Source of the DNA: MAG-121220-bin8 sp002700465
GTDB lineage: Bacteria; Bacteroidota; Bacteroidia; Flavobacteriales; Flavobacteriaceae
Length of the DNA stretch: 64,000 bases
Assembly: GCA_943789295.1 (NCBI GenBank)
Contig: CALSTO010000004.1
Location: 15,268-79,267 of the forward strand
Reading direction: 5' to 3'
The notes beneath the pieces were generated by a model. It ran no database searches and was not told the origin of the DNA. It saw only the letters and a list, made by a program, of their open reading frames with translations. Each line of letters begins with the position of its first letter. Positions within the stretch are counted from its first letter, which is position 1. The position numbers and the translations under genes are program-made. Below are positions 52,045 through 61,414 of this stretch, piece by piece.

Positions 52045-52825
52045 TTTCATAAACATAGATTTAAAGAAAGACGAAAAAATATATTTTTCATCTGACAATC
52101 ATTTGGGTGCCCCAGATCATTCAAGTAGTTTAACTAGAGAAAAAAGGTTTGTTAATTGGCTAGATTCAATAAAGCATGATGCAAAAGTTGTTTTTTTATT
52201 AGGAGATTTATTTGATTTTTGGTTTGAATATAAAAAAGTTGTTCCTAAAGGTTTTGTTAGGACTTTAGGTAAACTAGCTGAATTGTCTGACTCAGGAATT
52301 AAAATTTATTTTTTTGTAGGAAATCACGATTTATGGATGAATGGTTATTTTGAGGAGGAGCTTAATATTTCAGTTTTTCATAAACCTCAAAATTTTTCGA
52401 TTTCTGATAAAAAATTTCTTATTGGGCATGGAGATGGTTTAGGTCCTGGAGACATAGGGTTTAAAAGAATGAAAAAAGTTTTTTCAAATTCATTATGTAA
52501 ATTTTTATTTAAATGGATTCACCCAGACATAGGCGTTAGTCTAGCCCAATATCTTTCAAATAAAAACAAACTTATTTCGGGGGTTGATGATCTTGAATAT
52601 AAAGGAGATGACAATGAATGGCTTGTACAGTATGCTAAAAGAAAAATGACTCAAATTGAATATGATTATTTTATCTTTGGACACAGGCATATGCCTTTGG
52701 AGGTAAGTCTCAACAATAATTCTAAATATTTTAATCTTGGGGATTGGATTTCGTATTATTCTTACGCAGAATTTGATGGCAAAACAGTCGAATTAAAATA
52801 TTTTAAAAACCTTTCTGATAAATAA
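52028..52825 (+). CDS. lpxH: UDP-2,3-diacylglucosamine pyrophosphatase-like metallophosphoesterase
   Basis: The start at ATG 52028 gives 265 residues; a longer frame would run back through most of the queD 3' third. The calcineurin-like motifs are FSSDNHLG, LLGDLFDFWFE, FVGNHDLWM, IGHGDGLG and FGHRHMP, in the usual order for LpxH (Asp-x-His, GDxxD, GNHD, GHxH). LpxH cleaves UDP-2,3-diacylglucosamine to lipid X in lipid A synthesis. It overlaps queD by 17 nt and hflX by 1 nt, so the three genes are tightly coupled. Confidence 0.9.
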   Translation: MKVINSFINIDLKKDEKIYFSSDNHLGAPDHSSSLTREKRFVNWLDSIKHDAKVVFLLGDLFDFWFEYKKVVPKGFVRTLGKLAELSDSGIKIYFFVGNHDLWMNGYFEEELNISVFHKPQNFSISDKKFLIGHGDGLGPGDIGFKRMKKVFSNSLCKFLFKWIHPDIGVSLAQYLSNKNKLISGVDDLEYKGDDNEWLVQYAKRKMTQIEYDYFIFGHRHMPLEVSLNNNSKYFNLGDWISYYSYAEFDGKTVELKYFKNLSDK

Positions 52826-54021
52826 TGATTGAAAAATCATCTGTAAGTTTAGAGCGTACTGTTCTGGTAGGAATTATTACTTTAAATCAACCAAAACACG
52901 TACTGGAAGAATATTTGAACGAACTCAATTTTCTTACATACACAGCAGGAGGAACTGTAATAAAAAGATTTACACAGAAAATGAACTCTCCCGATCCTAA
53001 AACTTTTTTAGGCAAAGGTAAAATGGATGAATTGTCAAGTTACATTAAAATACACGATATAAACTCTGTAATTTTTGACGATGAACTTAGCCCAGCTCAA
53101 CAAGCAAATATTGAAAAATTTTTGAAATGTAAAATAGTTGATAGAACTGGTCTTATACTAGATATTTTTGCTCAAAGAGCACAAACCAGTTACGCAAGAA
53201 ATCAAGTTGAATTGGCACAATATCAATATATCTTACCAAGATTAAAAGGCCTTTGGACTCACCTTGAGCGACAAAAGGGTGGTATTGGGATGAGAGGGCC
53301 TGGAGAAACTGAAATAGAGACAGATAGAAGAATAGTTCGTAACAAAATAAACCTACTCAAAAAAAAGCTTGTTACAATAGATAAACAAATGTCTACTCAA
53401 AGAGGAAATAGGGGATCTCTGGTTAGAGTTGCTTTAGTAGGCTATACAAATGTTGGAAAATCAACATTAATGAATTCTATTTCAAAAGCAAAAGTATTTG
53501 CAGAGGACAAATTATTTGCCACTTTGGACACAACGGTTAGAAAAGTTGTTATTGAAAACATGCCATTCTTGTTAACCGATACTGTAGGATTTATAAGAAA
53601 ACTACCAACGCAATTAGTAGATTCTTTTAAAAGTACGTTAACAGAAATAACAGAAGCAGATTTACTTGTTCATGTAGTCGATATTTCGCATTCAAATTTT
53701 AATGACCATATTGAATCTGTCAGCTTAATTTTAAACGAAATAAACTCTAGTGACAAGCCCTTTGTTATGGTTTTTAATAAAACGGATAAGTTTATGGAGA
53801 ACAAAGAGTTAATTGAGGATGTAAATGATATGGATTATGAGAAAAACAGTATTGAAATTTTAAAGAAAAGCTTAAGAAAAAAGTATGATAAAATATTTTT
53901 TATGTCTGCCCTAAACAAAGAGGATATAAATATTTTTAGAAGAGATGTTTACAAAGAAATCAGAAAAATTCACATAACTAGATTTCCATATAATGCATTT
54001 TTATATCCTGATATTACTTAA
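52825..54021 (+). CDS. hflX: GTPase HflX
   Basis: A 398-residue ribosome-associated GTPase. The N-terminal domain carries the HflX signature (TFLGKGKMDEL, IFDDELSPAQQANIE, GGIGMRGPGETEIETDRR). The G domain has G1 GYTNVGKST, G3 DTVGFIRKLP and G4 NKTDK. The basic linker before G1 (KINLLKKKL) is also typical. It splits stalled ribosomes under stress in other bacteria. Its 3' end overlaps the convergent DUF3078 gene by 21 nt. Confidence 0.96.
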   Translation: MIEKSSVSLERTVLVGIITLNQPKHVLEEYLNELNFLTYTAGGTVIKRFTQKMNSPDPKTFLGKGKMDELSSYIKIHDINSVIFDDELSPAQQANIEKFLKCKIVDRTGLILDIFAQRAQTSYARNQVELAQYQYILPRLKGLWTHLERQKGGIGMRGPGETEIETDRRIVRNKINLLKKKLVTIDKQMSTQRGNRGSLVRVALVGYTNVGKSTLMNSISKAKVFAEDKLFATLDTTVRKVVIENMPFLLTDTVGFIRKLPTQLVDSFKSTLTEITEADLLVHVVDISHSNFNDHIESVSLILNEINSSDKPFVMVFNKTDKFMENKELIEDVNDMDYEKNSIEILKKSLRKKYDKIFFMSALNKEDINIFRRDVYKEIRKIHITRFPYNAFLYPDIT

Positions 54022-54921
54022 ATCTATATTACTCAAATCAATATTCAATCCTAATCCGAGAACTTCCCTTATTTGTACTCTTTTAATATCATTGTCATCA
54101 TAAACAAATTGAAAAATTAAATTAGTTGAAATGTATTGATTCACTTTCATAACAAAATTGAAGGTACAATCGAAATCTATATTTTGTGGACGATCTAAGT
54201 AATCAGAATATAAGCTCAATCTATTTTCTAGCGATACATTTTCAAAAATCTCTGATTTGTGATAAGCTCTAATGGAAGCTCCTAGTTCAAATCTGCTATT
54301 CCCTCCTTTTTTAACTCCAAAATAAGTTTGAGTTTCATTCAGATCTTCTGTGAAAAATCTATTTACTAAAATTAATTTTCCAGTCATTGGAGCAACGTTT
54401 ACCCAAAAATCTTTACTTTTTTTCCAATACAATCCTACACCTAATTGTAGTGTAGCAGGCGAAAAAAACCTTGATTTTTCGGTTCTATTAGGGTTTCCAT
54501 TTGAATCCTTTCCAAATCTGTAACCTTTGGCAAATTGAGTTTGAAAATTAAAAAAACTTGAATAACTCCATTTTCCAATAATATCATTATTAAATTTTTT
54601 TCCTAAAACTGAATTCACTTCAATTTTATCATCAGTTTTTTTTAAAAATTCACTTCCACTGATTTTATTTAATCCAAAATTGCTAATTAATTTGGTGTCC
54701 CAATCCCAACCATTATCAGCATAATTAAAATTGTAATCAATTTTAAGAGTCCCAGAAATACTACTTTGACCCCCTGAGGTCCAATTACTAAAACTAGATT
54801 GATTAATTAAAAAAACTGCATTTCCTGAATTTTTCCATTTGGATTCTATCTCATCTTGAGAAAACAAAGGAGTGCTTATATATAAGAGGGTTAGTAATTG
54901 AAGTATTTTAAATTTCATCAA
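54001..54921 (-). CDS. DUF3078 outer-membrane-type protein
   Basis: A 306-residue protein with signal peptide (MMKFKILQLLTLLYISTPLFSQ). The segment after it (KWKNSGNAVFLINQSSFSNWTSGGQSS) is the DUF3078 hallmark, followed by amphipathic strands with many aromatic residues, fitting an outer-membrane beta barrel. It ends the suf operon and overlaps the DUF2480 gene by 4 nt. The family is restricted to Bacteroidota and has no known function. Its 3' end overlaps hflX by 21 nt. Confidence 0.85.
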   Translation of the reverse strand: MMKFKILQLLTLLYISTPLFSQDEIESKWKNSGNAVFLINQSSFSNWTSGGQSSISGTLKIDYNFNYADNGWDWDTKLISNFGLNKISGSEFLKKTDDKIEVNSVLGKKFNNDIIGKWSYSSFFNFQTQFAKGYRFGKDSNGNPNRTEKSRFFSPATLQLGVGLYWKKSKDFWVNVAPMTGKLILVNRFFTEDLNETQTYFGVKKGGNSRFELGASIRAYHKSEIFENVSLENRLSLYSDYLDRPQNIDFDCTFNFVMKVNQYISTNLIFQFVYDDNDIKRVQIREVLGLGLNIDLSNIDLSNIRI

Positions 54922-55433
54922 ACTTTATTTGAGGATTTGTAGATAGGCACTGAAGAACAGGCTTCTCCAAACATTATACTTTTAGCTTCTAACTGTAATT
55001 TTTCTAATAATACAGAATATGCTAAAAGTGGAAGTTTTTGATCTGAACATCCTTTAATAATAACAGGTTTTCCCTTAAAAACTGAAAAATCAAAAACATC
55101 AACTATGTCAATTATTAATTTAATATTTAATACTTCTTTTGATCCAACAACATTTTTAACTCCGTGAGTATTCAGTTGTGAACTGATAAGAATGTACGCC
55201 CAATCAGGAATTATAGCATCATTTGAACATGTTATATAAACTGCTTTATTTTCATATTTTCTCCAATCGAAATTTTTTACTTTTTCTCTAAAGTCTTTTT
55301 CTAAAAGAAATAATTCATCTTTTAACCAAGGCTTTATGTCAAATGAAACTCTTTCAATTTTAGGAAAAAAAAGTTCTAAATCAATAGTCTCCAATTTACT
55401 ATTAGCAACTCTATTTATTATTTCTTGGGACAT
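54918..55433 (-). CDS. DUF2480 protein
   Basis: A 171-residue cytoplasmic protein of a family seen mainly in Bacteroidota. Hallmarks are the DLELFFPKIERVSFDIKPWL start, the KNFDWRKYENKAVYITCSNDAIIPDWAYIL middle and the VIIKGCSDQKLPLLAY end. Two cysteines lie in conserved-looking places (TCSND and KGCSD). Its ATG overlaps the sufT stop by 1 nt and its stop overlaps the DUF3078 gene by 4 nt, so it is translated with the suf genes. Function unknown; a part in Fe-S assembly is inferred from context. Confidence 0.88.
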   Translation of the reverse strand: MSQEIINRVANSKLETIDLELFFPKIERVSFDIKPWLKDELFLLEKDFREKVKNFDWRKYENKAVYITCSNDAIIPDWAYILISSQLNTHGVKNVVGSKEVLNIKLIIDIVDVFDFSVFKGKPVIIKGCSDQKLPLLAYSVLLEKLQLEAKSIMFGEACSSVPIYKSSNKV

Positions 55434-55744
55434 TATAAAAATCCAAGTTCTAATTTAGCTTCTTCGCTCATAAGATCTCTTGTCCAAGGCGGATCAAAAG
55501 TGAGTTCAACTTTTGCTTCTGTCACTTCTTCAATAGACCTAACTTTATCTTCTACTTCCAATGGAAGAGTTTCTGCTACAGGACAATTTGGTGTTGTAAG
55601 GGTCATTAGTACTTTAACATGATTATCTTCATTTACAAAAACATCATATATCAATCCTAACTCATAAATATCAACAGGGATTTCAGGATCGTATATTGAT
55701 TTAAGTACTTTTACAATTTTTTCTCCTAATTCGTTTGCATCCAT
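55433..55744 (-). CDS. sufT: SufT / MIP18-family Fe-S assembly factor
   Basis: A 103-residue DUF59 protein. The SIYDPEIPVDIYELGLIYDV motif (Asp19-Pro20-Glu21) and Cys54 in LTTPNCPVAETLP are the conserved positions of the SufT/MIP18 family; the late FDPPWTRDLMSEEAK is also typical. It helps deliver or maintain Fe-S clusters in target proteins. It lies 4 nt after sufE and overlaps DUF2480 by 1 nt. Confidence 0.94.
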   Translation of the reverse strand: MDANELGEKIVKVLKSIYDPEIPVDIYELGLIYDVFVNEDNHVKVLMTLTTPNCPVAETLPLEVEDKVRSIEEVTEAKVELTFDPPWTRDLMSEEAKLELGFL

Positions 55745-55748
55745 AATA

Positions 55749-56165
55749 TTAGTTTTTGTTAAATGCTAGAGCATAATATTTAATTTGTTTAATCATTGAT
55801 AAAAGCCCGTTCGCCCTAGTTGGAGACAAGTGTTCTTTCAAACCAATTTTATCAATGAACTCAAGGTCAGCTTCAATAATATTTTTTGGAGTTTGATTTG
55901 AAAAAACTCTTAATAATACTGCGGCAATTCCTTTTGTTATAATTGCTTCACTATCTGCTTTAAAAATTAATTTATTTTCTTTAAGTTCAGCGTGAAGCCA
56001 TAACTTACTTTGACATCCTTTTATTAAATTAGAATCAACCTTATTGCTTGGATCAATTAATTCAATCGATTTACCCAGCTCTATCATATATTCATAACGC
56101 TGCATCCAATCTTCAAAAAGAGAGAATTCTTCAACGATTTCATTTTGAACTTCAATTATACCCAT
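55749..56165 (-). CDS. sufE: Cysteine desulfuration protein SufE
   Basis: A 138-residue protein with Cys51 in IKGCQSKLWL, the sulfur acceptor of SufE, and the earlier RYEYMIELGKSI segment. It takes persulfide sulfur from SufS and passes it to the SufBCD scaffold. It stands 28 nt after sufS, the widest gap in the operon. Confidence 0.96.
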   Translation of the reverse strand: MGIIEVQNEIVEEFSLFEDWMQRYEYMIELGKSIELIDPSNKVDSNLIKGCQSKLWLHAELKENKLIFKADSEAIITKGIAAVLLRVFSNQTPKNIIEADLEFIDKIGLKEHLSPTRANGLLSMIKQIKYYALAFNKN

Positions 56166-56193
56166 GTTGTTTTATCAATATCAAAGATACACA

Positions 56194-57411
56194 TTAGCTT
56201 AACATTGCTATAGCTCTTTCTAATGATTTACAGAAATAATCAATTTCTTCTTTGGTATTATAAAAAGAGAATGAAGCTCTTACAGTGCCAGATATTCCGA
56301 AGTAATCCATTACTGGCTGGGCACAGTGCTGTCCTGTTCTTACGGCAATTCCAAATTTATCTAAGATTGTGCCTATATCATACGAATGTAAATCACCTAC
56401 ATTAAATGATATTACAGAAGTTTTATTTTTTGCTTCACCATATATTTTGAATCCTGGGATTTCTTTTAATTTATTTGTTGCATAATTTAAAAGATCAAGT
56501 TCATAAGATTCAATATTACTAAAGCCAATATTATTTAAATAATCTAATGCCATTCCAAAACCAATAGCTCCAACAATATTTGGTGTGCCAGCTTCAAATT
56601 TGTGAGGAAGGTCGGCGTATGTAGTTTTTTCAAATGTAACCTCAGAAATCATTTCACCACCACCTTGGTATGGAGGCATTTTGTTTAACCATTCTTTTTT
56701 TCCGAATAACATACCGATACCAGTAGGCCCACACAATTTATGAGCTGAAGTTGTATAAAAGTCAACATTTAGTTCTTGTAGATCAGCTTTTATATGAGAA
56801 CTGGCTTGAGCTCCATCAATTAAAACTGCAGCTCCAAATTTGTGCGCTTTAGAAATTATTGATTTTATCGGATTAATGGTGCCTAGCGCATTTGACACAT
56901 GATTAACAAATACTAATTTAGTTTTTTTAGAAAGTAAATTTAAAAAAGAATCATAATTTAAATCACCATTATTTGTTAAGGGTATCACTTTGATTTTTGC
57001 TCCATTTTTTTCACACATCATTTGCCAAGGAACAATATTTGAATGATGTTCAAGTTCAGAAATTAAAATTTCGTCATCTTTATTTAAGAGCTCAGTAAAA
57101 CCATTGGCAACTAAATTTATTGAATGCGTAGTCCCAGATGTTAAAATAATTTCTTTGGAATCCTGAACATTAAAATGTTTTTGAATTTTTTTTCTGGCAT
57201 CTTCGTAAGCGTCAGTAGCCTCTTGACTTATACTATGGACTCCACGATGAATGTTAGAGTTATAATTTTCGTAATAATCAACAATACTATCAATTACTTT
57301 TCTAGGTTTTTGACTTGTTGCTGCATTGTCTAAATAAACAAGAGGATGACCATTTACTTTTCTTTTAAGTATTGGAAAATCTTCTCTTATTTTATTTACA
57401 TCAAAAGCCAT
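56194..57411 (-). CDS. sufS: Cysteine desulfurase SufS
   Basis: A 405-residue PLP enzyme of the type II desulfurase group. It starts MAFDVNKIREDFPILKR. The PLP lysine is in TTSAHKLCGPTG, the TSGTTHSINLVA segment binds the cofactor phosphate, and the catalytic cysteine is in RTGQHCAQPVM. It moves sulfur from cysteine to SufE. It starts 2 nt after the sufD stop. Confidence 0.97.
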   Translation of the reverse strand: MAFDVNKIREDFPILKRKVNGHPLVYLDNAATSQKPRKVIDSIVDYYENYNSNIHRGVHSISQEATDAYEDARKKIQKHFNVQDSKEIILTSGTTHSINLVANGFTELLNKDDEILISELEHHSNIVPWQMMCEKNGAKIKVIPLTNNGDLNYDSFLNLLSKKTKLVFVNHVSNALGTINPIKSIISKAHKFGAAVLIDGAQASSHIKADLQELNVDFYTTSAHKLCGPTGIGMLFGKKEWLNKMPPYQGGGEMISEVTFEKTTYADLPHKFEAGTPNIVGAIGFGMALDYLNNIGFSNIESYELDLLNYATNKLKEIPGFKIYGEAKNKTSVISFNVGDLHSYDIGTILDKFGIAVRTGQHCAQPVMDYFGISGTVRASFSFYNTKEEIDYFCKSLERAIAMLS

Positions 57412-57413
57412 AT

Positions 57414-58730
57414 TTATAAATCAAACCCTAAGTCAACTCCAAGTTTATTTGCAATTATTTTTTTAATCCGAGATTTAACAGATAGAATATTTACACTTTC
57501 AAGTACGTTATTTGCGAAAGCAAATGTTAATAATGCTTTTGCTTCTTTTTTAGGAATCCCTCTAGCTCTTAAATAAAATAAAGCGTCTTGATCTAGCTGC
57601 CCAATAGTACATCCATGCGAACACTTTACATCATCTGCAAAAATCTCTAATTGAGGTTTCGAATTAATAGTTGACTTGTCTGTAAGAAGAATATTATTAT
57701 TCTGCTGGAATGCATTAGTTTTTTGAGCTATTTTATCAACCACGATCTTACCATTAAAAACACCTGTAGACTTTCCAGAGTAAATACCTTTGTAATCTTG
57801 ATGACTTTCACAGTTAGGATTTGCGTGATCTACAAGGGTATGATGATCAACTAGTTGATTTTCATCAATAATTGTAATACCCTTCATAATTGAATCTATA
57901 TATGATCCTTTTTGAAAATAGTTAAGATTATTTCTAGTTAATTTTCCTCCAAATGAGAATGTATGAACTTTAGCCACACTCTTTTTCTGTTGAGTGATGT
58001 AAGTATTATCTATTAATGAAGAGGTTAGGTTGTCATTTTGAATTTTATAATAATCCAAATGAGCATCTTGATCGACAAAAATTTCAGTAACAGAATTAGT
58101 GAAAATTGGATTACTAGTTAAACTCTGGTGCGTTTCAATTATTTCGGCTTGAGAATTTTTTTCTAGAACAATTAGATTTCTAGGTTGCAACATTAACGCA
58201 GCTTCGTTACCAGTTGCAAAGTGTATTATTTCAATGGGTTTTTCCAATATTTTGTTTTCAGGAACATGAATGTAAACTCCTTCTTTTGAAAAAGCTGTAT
58301 TTAGTAAAGACAAGGAATCTTTTTTGTTTATCGAACTATCAAAATATTTTGATATTATTTTAGAATAAACAGGCTTTGTTAATGCTGCAGAAAGTATACA
58401 AATATCAACCCCATCGTGACTGGTTTGAGAAAGAAACGGATCAAAAGATCCATCTACAAAAACGAGTTTATAAGTTTCTGTATTATCAAGAAAATAATTT
58501 TGAATATTTTTAAATTCTAGTACATTTTTCTTTTTGGAAAAAATAGTATAATCTTCCTTTAATACATTTTTTAATGAAGTGTATTTCCAAGCTTCAAGTT
58601 TTTTGTCAGGAAATCCTAATTTTTCAAATTCTTTAATAGCTTCAGTTCTAATATTGTGAATAGGAGACTGAATATTAATGTCAAGCTCGAACGCTAAAAA
58701 TGATGAAACTAATTTATCTAATAATGACAT
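57414..58730 (-). CDS. sufD: Fe-S cluster assembly protein SufD
   Basis: A 438-residue scaffold protein. The N-terminal helical part (KLEAWKYTSLKNVLKED) and the C-terminal right-handed beta-helix of the SufB/SufD type (DVKCSHGCTIGQLDQDALFYLRARGIPKKEA) are present. It forms the SufBC2D complex with SufB and SufC. Seven nt separate it from sufC. Confidence 0.96.
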   Translation of the reverse strand: MSLLDKLVSSFLAFELDINIQSPIHNIRTEAIKEFEKLGFPDKKLEAWKYTSLKNVLKEDYTIFSKKKNVLEFKNIQNYFLDNTETYKLVFVDGSFDPFLSQTSHDGVDICILSAALTKPVYSKIISKYFDSSINKKDSLSLLNTAFSKEGVYIHVPENKILEKPIEIIHFATGNEAALMLQPRNLIVLEKNSQAEIIETHQSLTSNPIFTNSVTEIFVDQDAHLDYYKIQNDNLTSSLIDNTYITQQKKSVAKVHTFSFGGKLTRNNLNYFQKGSYIDSIMKGITIIDENQLVDHHTLVDHANPNCESHQDYKGIYSGKSTGVFNGKIVVDKIAQKTNAFQQNNNILLTDKSTINSKPQLEIFADDVKCSHGCTIGQLDQDALFYLRARGIPKKEAKALLTFAFANNVLESVNILSVKSRIKKIIANKLGVDLGFDL

Positions 58731-58737
58731 TGTTATT

Positions 58738-59475
58738 TTATTTAATCCAATCGTATCCTTTTTCTTCCAACTCGTGTGCCAGGCTTTTATCTCCAGATTT
58801 GACTATTTTACCCTCATGAAGAACATGAACAAAGTCAGGCACAATATAATCCAGTAACCTTTGATAATGAGTAATAATTATTACGGCATTATCTTTATTT
58901 TTAAGTTTATTAACTCCGTTAGCAACTATTTTCAAGGCGTCAATATCAAGCCCTGAATCGGTTTCATCTAAAATTGAAAGGCTAGGCTCAAGCATAGCCA
59001 TTTGAAAAATCTCATTTCTCTTTTTTTCTCCACCTGAAAACCCCTCGTTTAATGACCTTGACAAAAATCTAGAGTCAATTTCTAAAAGCTCTGCCTTTTC
59101 TCTAATTTTTTTTAGCATTTTGTTTGCAGGCATTTCAGTTTCGTTTCTAGCTTTTAAATTTGAGTTTATAGCTGTTTTAATAAAATTAGTAACAGTAACA
59201 CCAGGAATTTCTACAGGATATTGAAACGACATAAAAATTCCTTTATGAGCTCTTTCTTCAGCCGCTAATTCGATTATGTTTTCGTTTTTAAAAACAATAT
59301 CTCCTTTAGTTACTTCATAGTCTTCATTTCCAGCGATAACAGATGAAAGGGTACTCTTACCAGATCCGTTTGGCCCCATAATAGCGTGAATTTCACCAGC
59401 TTTAACATCTAAGTTTATTCCATTTAGAATTGGCTTTCCTTCAACACTTACGTGTAAATTGTCTATACTTAACAT
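58738..59475 (-). CDS. sufC: Fe-S cluster assembly ATPase SufC
   Basis: A 245-residue ABC ATPase with Walker A GPNGSGKST, signature FSGGEKKRNE and Walker B SLSILDETDSGLD. The LDETDSGLD form, with Thr in place of the usual Pro, is typical of SufC. It drives the conformational change of SufB and SufD. Confidence 0.98.
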   Translation of the reverse strand: MLSIDNLHVSVEGKPILNGINLDVKAGEIHAIMGPNGSGKSTLSSVIAGNEDYEVTKGDIVFKNENIIELAAEERAHKGIFMSFQYPVEIPGVTVTNFIKTAINSNLKARNETEMPANKMLKKIREKAELLEIDSRFLSRSLNEGFSGGEKKRNEIFQMAMLEPSLSILDETDSGLDIDALKIVANGVNKLKNKDNAVIIITHYQRLLDYIVPDFVHVLHEGKIVKSGDKSLAHELEEKGYDWIK

Positions 59476-59489
59476 AATTTATTTTTTAA

Positions 59490-60935
59490 TTATCCCACTG
59501 AACCTTCAAGTGAAATTTCTAATAATTTTTGTGCTTCAACGGCAAATTCCATTGGAAGCTTATTTAATACTTCTTTACTAAATCCATTTACAATTAATGC
59601 TATCGCTTTTTCTGTATCAATCCCTCTTTGATTACAATAGAAAATTTGATCTTCACCAATTTTACTTGTTGAAGCTTCGTGCTCAACAATTGCAGTTTTA
59701 TTTTTTGCTTCAATGTAAGGGAAAGTATGGGCTCCACATTTATTACCCATTAGCAACGAGTCACATTGAGAAAAATTTCTTGCATTTGCAGCTCTTGAAT
59801 TTATCTGAACCAAACCTCTATAGCTGTTTTGTGATTTTCCAGCAGAAATCCCCTTAGAAATGATTGTACTTTTAGTGTTTTTACCTAAGTGAACCATTTT
59901 TGTTCCTGTATCAGCCTGTTGATAATTGTTAGTTACGGCTATGGAGTAAAATTCTCCAACACTATTATCCCCTTTTAGAATACAAGAGGGATATTTCCAC
60001 GTAACTGCTGAGCCAGTCTCAACTTGTGTCCATGAAATTTTTGAGTTAGTATGACAGATTCCTCTTTTGGTTACAAAATTATAAACTCCTCCTTTTCCGT
60101 TTTTATTTCCAGGAAACCAATTTTGAACAGTTGAATACTTTATTTCTGAATTATCTAATGCAATTAATTCTACAACTGCAGCGTGTAGCTGGTTTTCATC
60201 TCTTGACGGAGCTGTACAGCCCTCAAGATAACTTACATAACTATCTTCATCTGCAATAACAAGTGTTCTTTCAAACTGTCCAGTTCCTGCTTGATTAATT
60301 CTAAAATAAGTTGAAAGTTCCATTGGACATCTCACACCTTTAGGAATGTAGCAAAAACTACCATCACTAAATACCGCGCTATTTAACGCTGAATAGTAAT
60401 TGTCTTTAGTTGGAACAACGGTTCCAATATATTTTTTAACAAGCTCAGGGTGTTCTTTAATAGCCTCCGAGATGCTCATAAAAATAATTCCTTTTTCTCC
60501 TAGAGTCTTTTTAAAAGTGGTGGCAACCGATACAGAGTCAACAACAATATCCATTGCGATATTATTCATCTTTTTTTGCTCATCTACAGAGATACCTAAT
60601 TTCTTATACATCGCCAATAAGTCAGGATCAACATCATCAAGTGTTTTGTTAGGATCGGCAACAGTTGGAGCAGAGTAATAGGCAATTGCTTGAAAATCTG
60701 GTTTTTGATACTTTACGTTTGCCCAATCTGGTTCCTCCATACTTTTCCAAACTTTGTATGCTTCTAATCTCCATTCTGTCATCCATTCAGGCTCTTCCTT
60801 TTTCTTTGAAATTGCTCTGACAATAGACTCGTCTAGTCCAACTGGAAATGTTTCAGAATCTATATCAGTGTAAAAACCGTATTCATATTCCTTAGTTTCT
60901 AACTCTTTTTTTAATTCCTCTTCTGTATACGCCAT
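59490..60935 (-). CDS. sufB: Fe-S cluster assembly protein SufB
   Basis: A 481-residue main scaffold. Typical segments are EPEWMTEWRLEAYKVW near the N terminus, FCYIPKGVRCPMELSTYFRIN, SYVSYLEGCTAP and the late EHEASTSKIGEDQIFYCNQRGI with the conserved Cys and Glu. It lies between sufA and sufC with gaps of 9 and 14 nt. Confidence 0.98.
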   Translation of the reverse strand: MAYTEEELKKELETKEYEYGFYTDIDSETFPVGLDESIVRAISKKKEEPEWMTEWRLEAYKVWKSMEEPDWANVKYQKPDFQAIAYYSAPTVADPNKTLDDVDPDLLAMYKKLGISVDEQKKMNNIAMDIVVDSVSVATTFKKTLGEKGIIFMSISEAIKEHPELVKKYIGTVVPTKDNYYSALNSAVFSDGSFCYIPKGVRCPMELSTYFRINQAGTGQFERTLVIADEDSYVSYLEGCTAPSRDENQLHAAVVELIALDNSEIKYSTVQNWFPGNKNGKGGVYNFVTKRGICHTNSKISWTQVETGSAVTWKYPSCILKGDNSVGEFYSIAVTNNYQQADTGTKMVHLGKNTKSTIISKGISAGKSQNSYRGLVQINSRAANARNFSQCDSLLMGNKCGAHTFPYIEAKNKTAIVEHEASTSKIGEDQIFYCNQRGIDTEKAIALIVNGFSKEVLNKLPMEFAVEAQKLLEISLEGSVG

Positions 60936-60944
60936 ATTATAAAT

Positions 60945-61274
60945 TTATAATGAAAAGCTTTCGCCACATCCACACGTTCTATTTGCATTAGGATTGTTAA
61001 AAACAAAGCCTTTGCCATTTAATCCTCCAGAGTACTCCAGTGTAGTTCCAATTAGGTATAAAAAACTTTTTTTATCTACAAGAATTTTAACCCCATTGTC
61101 TTCGTAAACCTTGTCATCTTCGTTCATTTTATTATCAAAATTTAAGTCATAAGATAGTCCTGAACAACCTCCACTCTTGACACCAACTCTAACGAAATCA
61201 TTATGATAACTGAAACCATCAGCTTCCATGAGTTTGATTACCTCAGATTTTGCATGTTGTGAGACTTTAATCAT
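60945..61274 (-). CDS. sufA: A-type Fe-S carrier (SufA/IscA/HesB family)
   Basis: A 109-residue protein with the three A-type cysteines: Cys37 in KSGGCSGLSYDL and Cys101 and Cys103 in the NRTCGCGESF C-terminal motif. It probably transfers Fe-S clusters from SufBCD to targets. It is the first gene of the suf operon; a perfect -7 box lies 23 nt upstream of its ATG. No regulator of the Rrf2 (IscR) type is seen next to it. Confidence 0.95.
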   Translation of the reverse strand: MIKVSQHAKSEVIKLMEADGFSYHNDFVRVGVKSGGCSGLSYDLNFDNKMNEDDKVYEDNGVKILVDKKSFLYLIGTTLEYSGGLNGKGFVFNNPNANRTCGCGESFSL

Positions 61275-61296
61275 TTTTATTAATTGAAATATTTCG

Positions 61297-61304
61297 CAAA
61301 TATA
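61297..61304 (-). promoter_or_regulatory. Bacteroidota-type -7 box of the suf operon
   Basis: On the minus strand this reads TATATTTG, a perfect TAnnTTTG box, 22 nt before the sufA ATG. A TTG lies 22 nt further upstream as a possible -33 element. Confidence 0.6.
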
Positions 61305-61393
61305 ATCTATTTAAGTTTTTTAACCTCAATATTTATCTAGATTGCCTGATTTAATTTGTTTTAATCAACATTCAATAATAATGCCAATTAAAT

Positions 61394-61401
61394 TATATTT
61401 G
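61394..61401 (+). promoter_or_regulatory. Bacteroidota-type -7 box of thiL
   Basis: TATATTTG ends 13 nt before the GTG start of thiL, so the mRNA leader must be very short. It is divergent from the suf box about 90 nt away. Confidence 0.55.
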
Positions 61402-61414
61402 CAAAAAAAATAAG

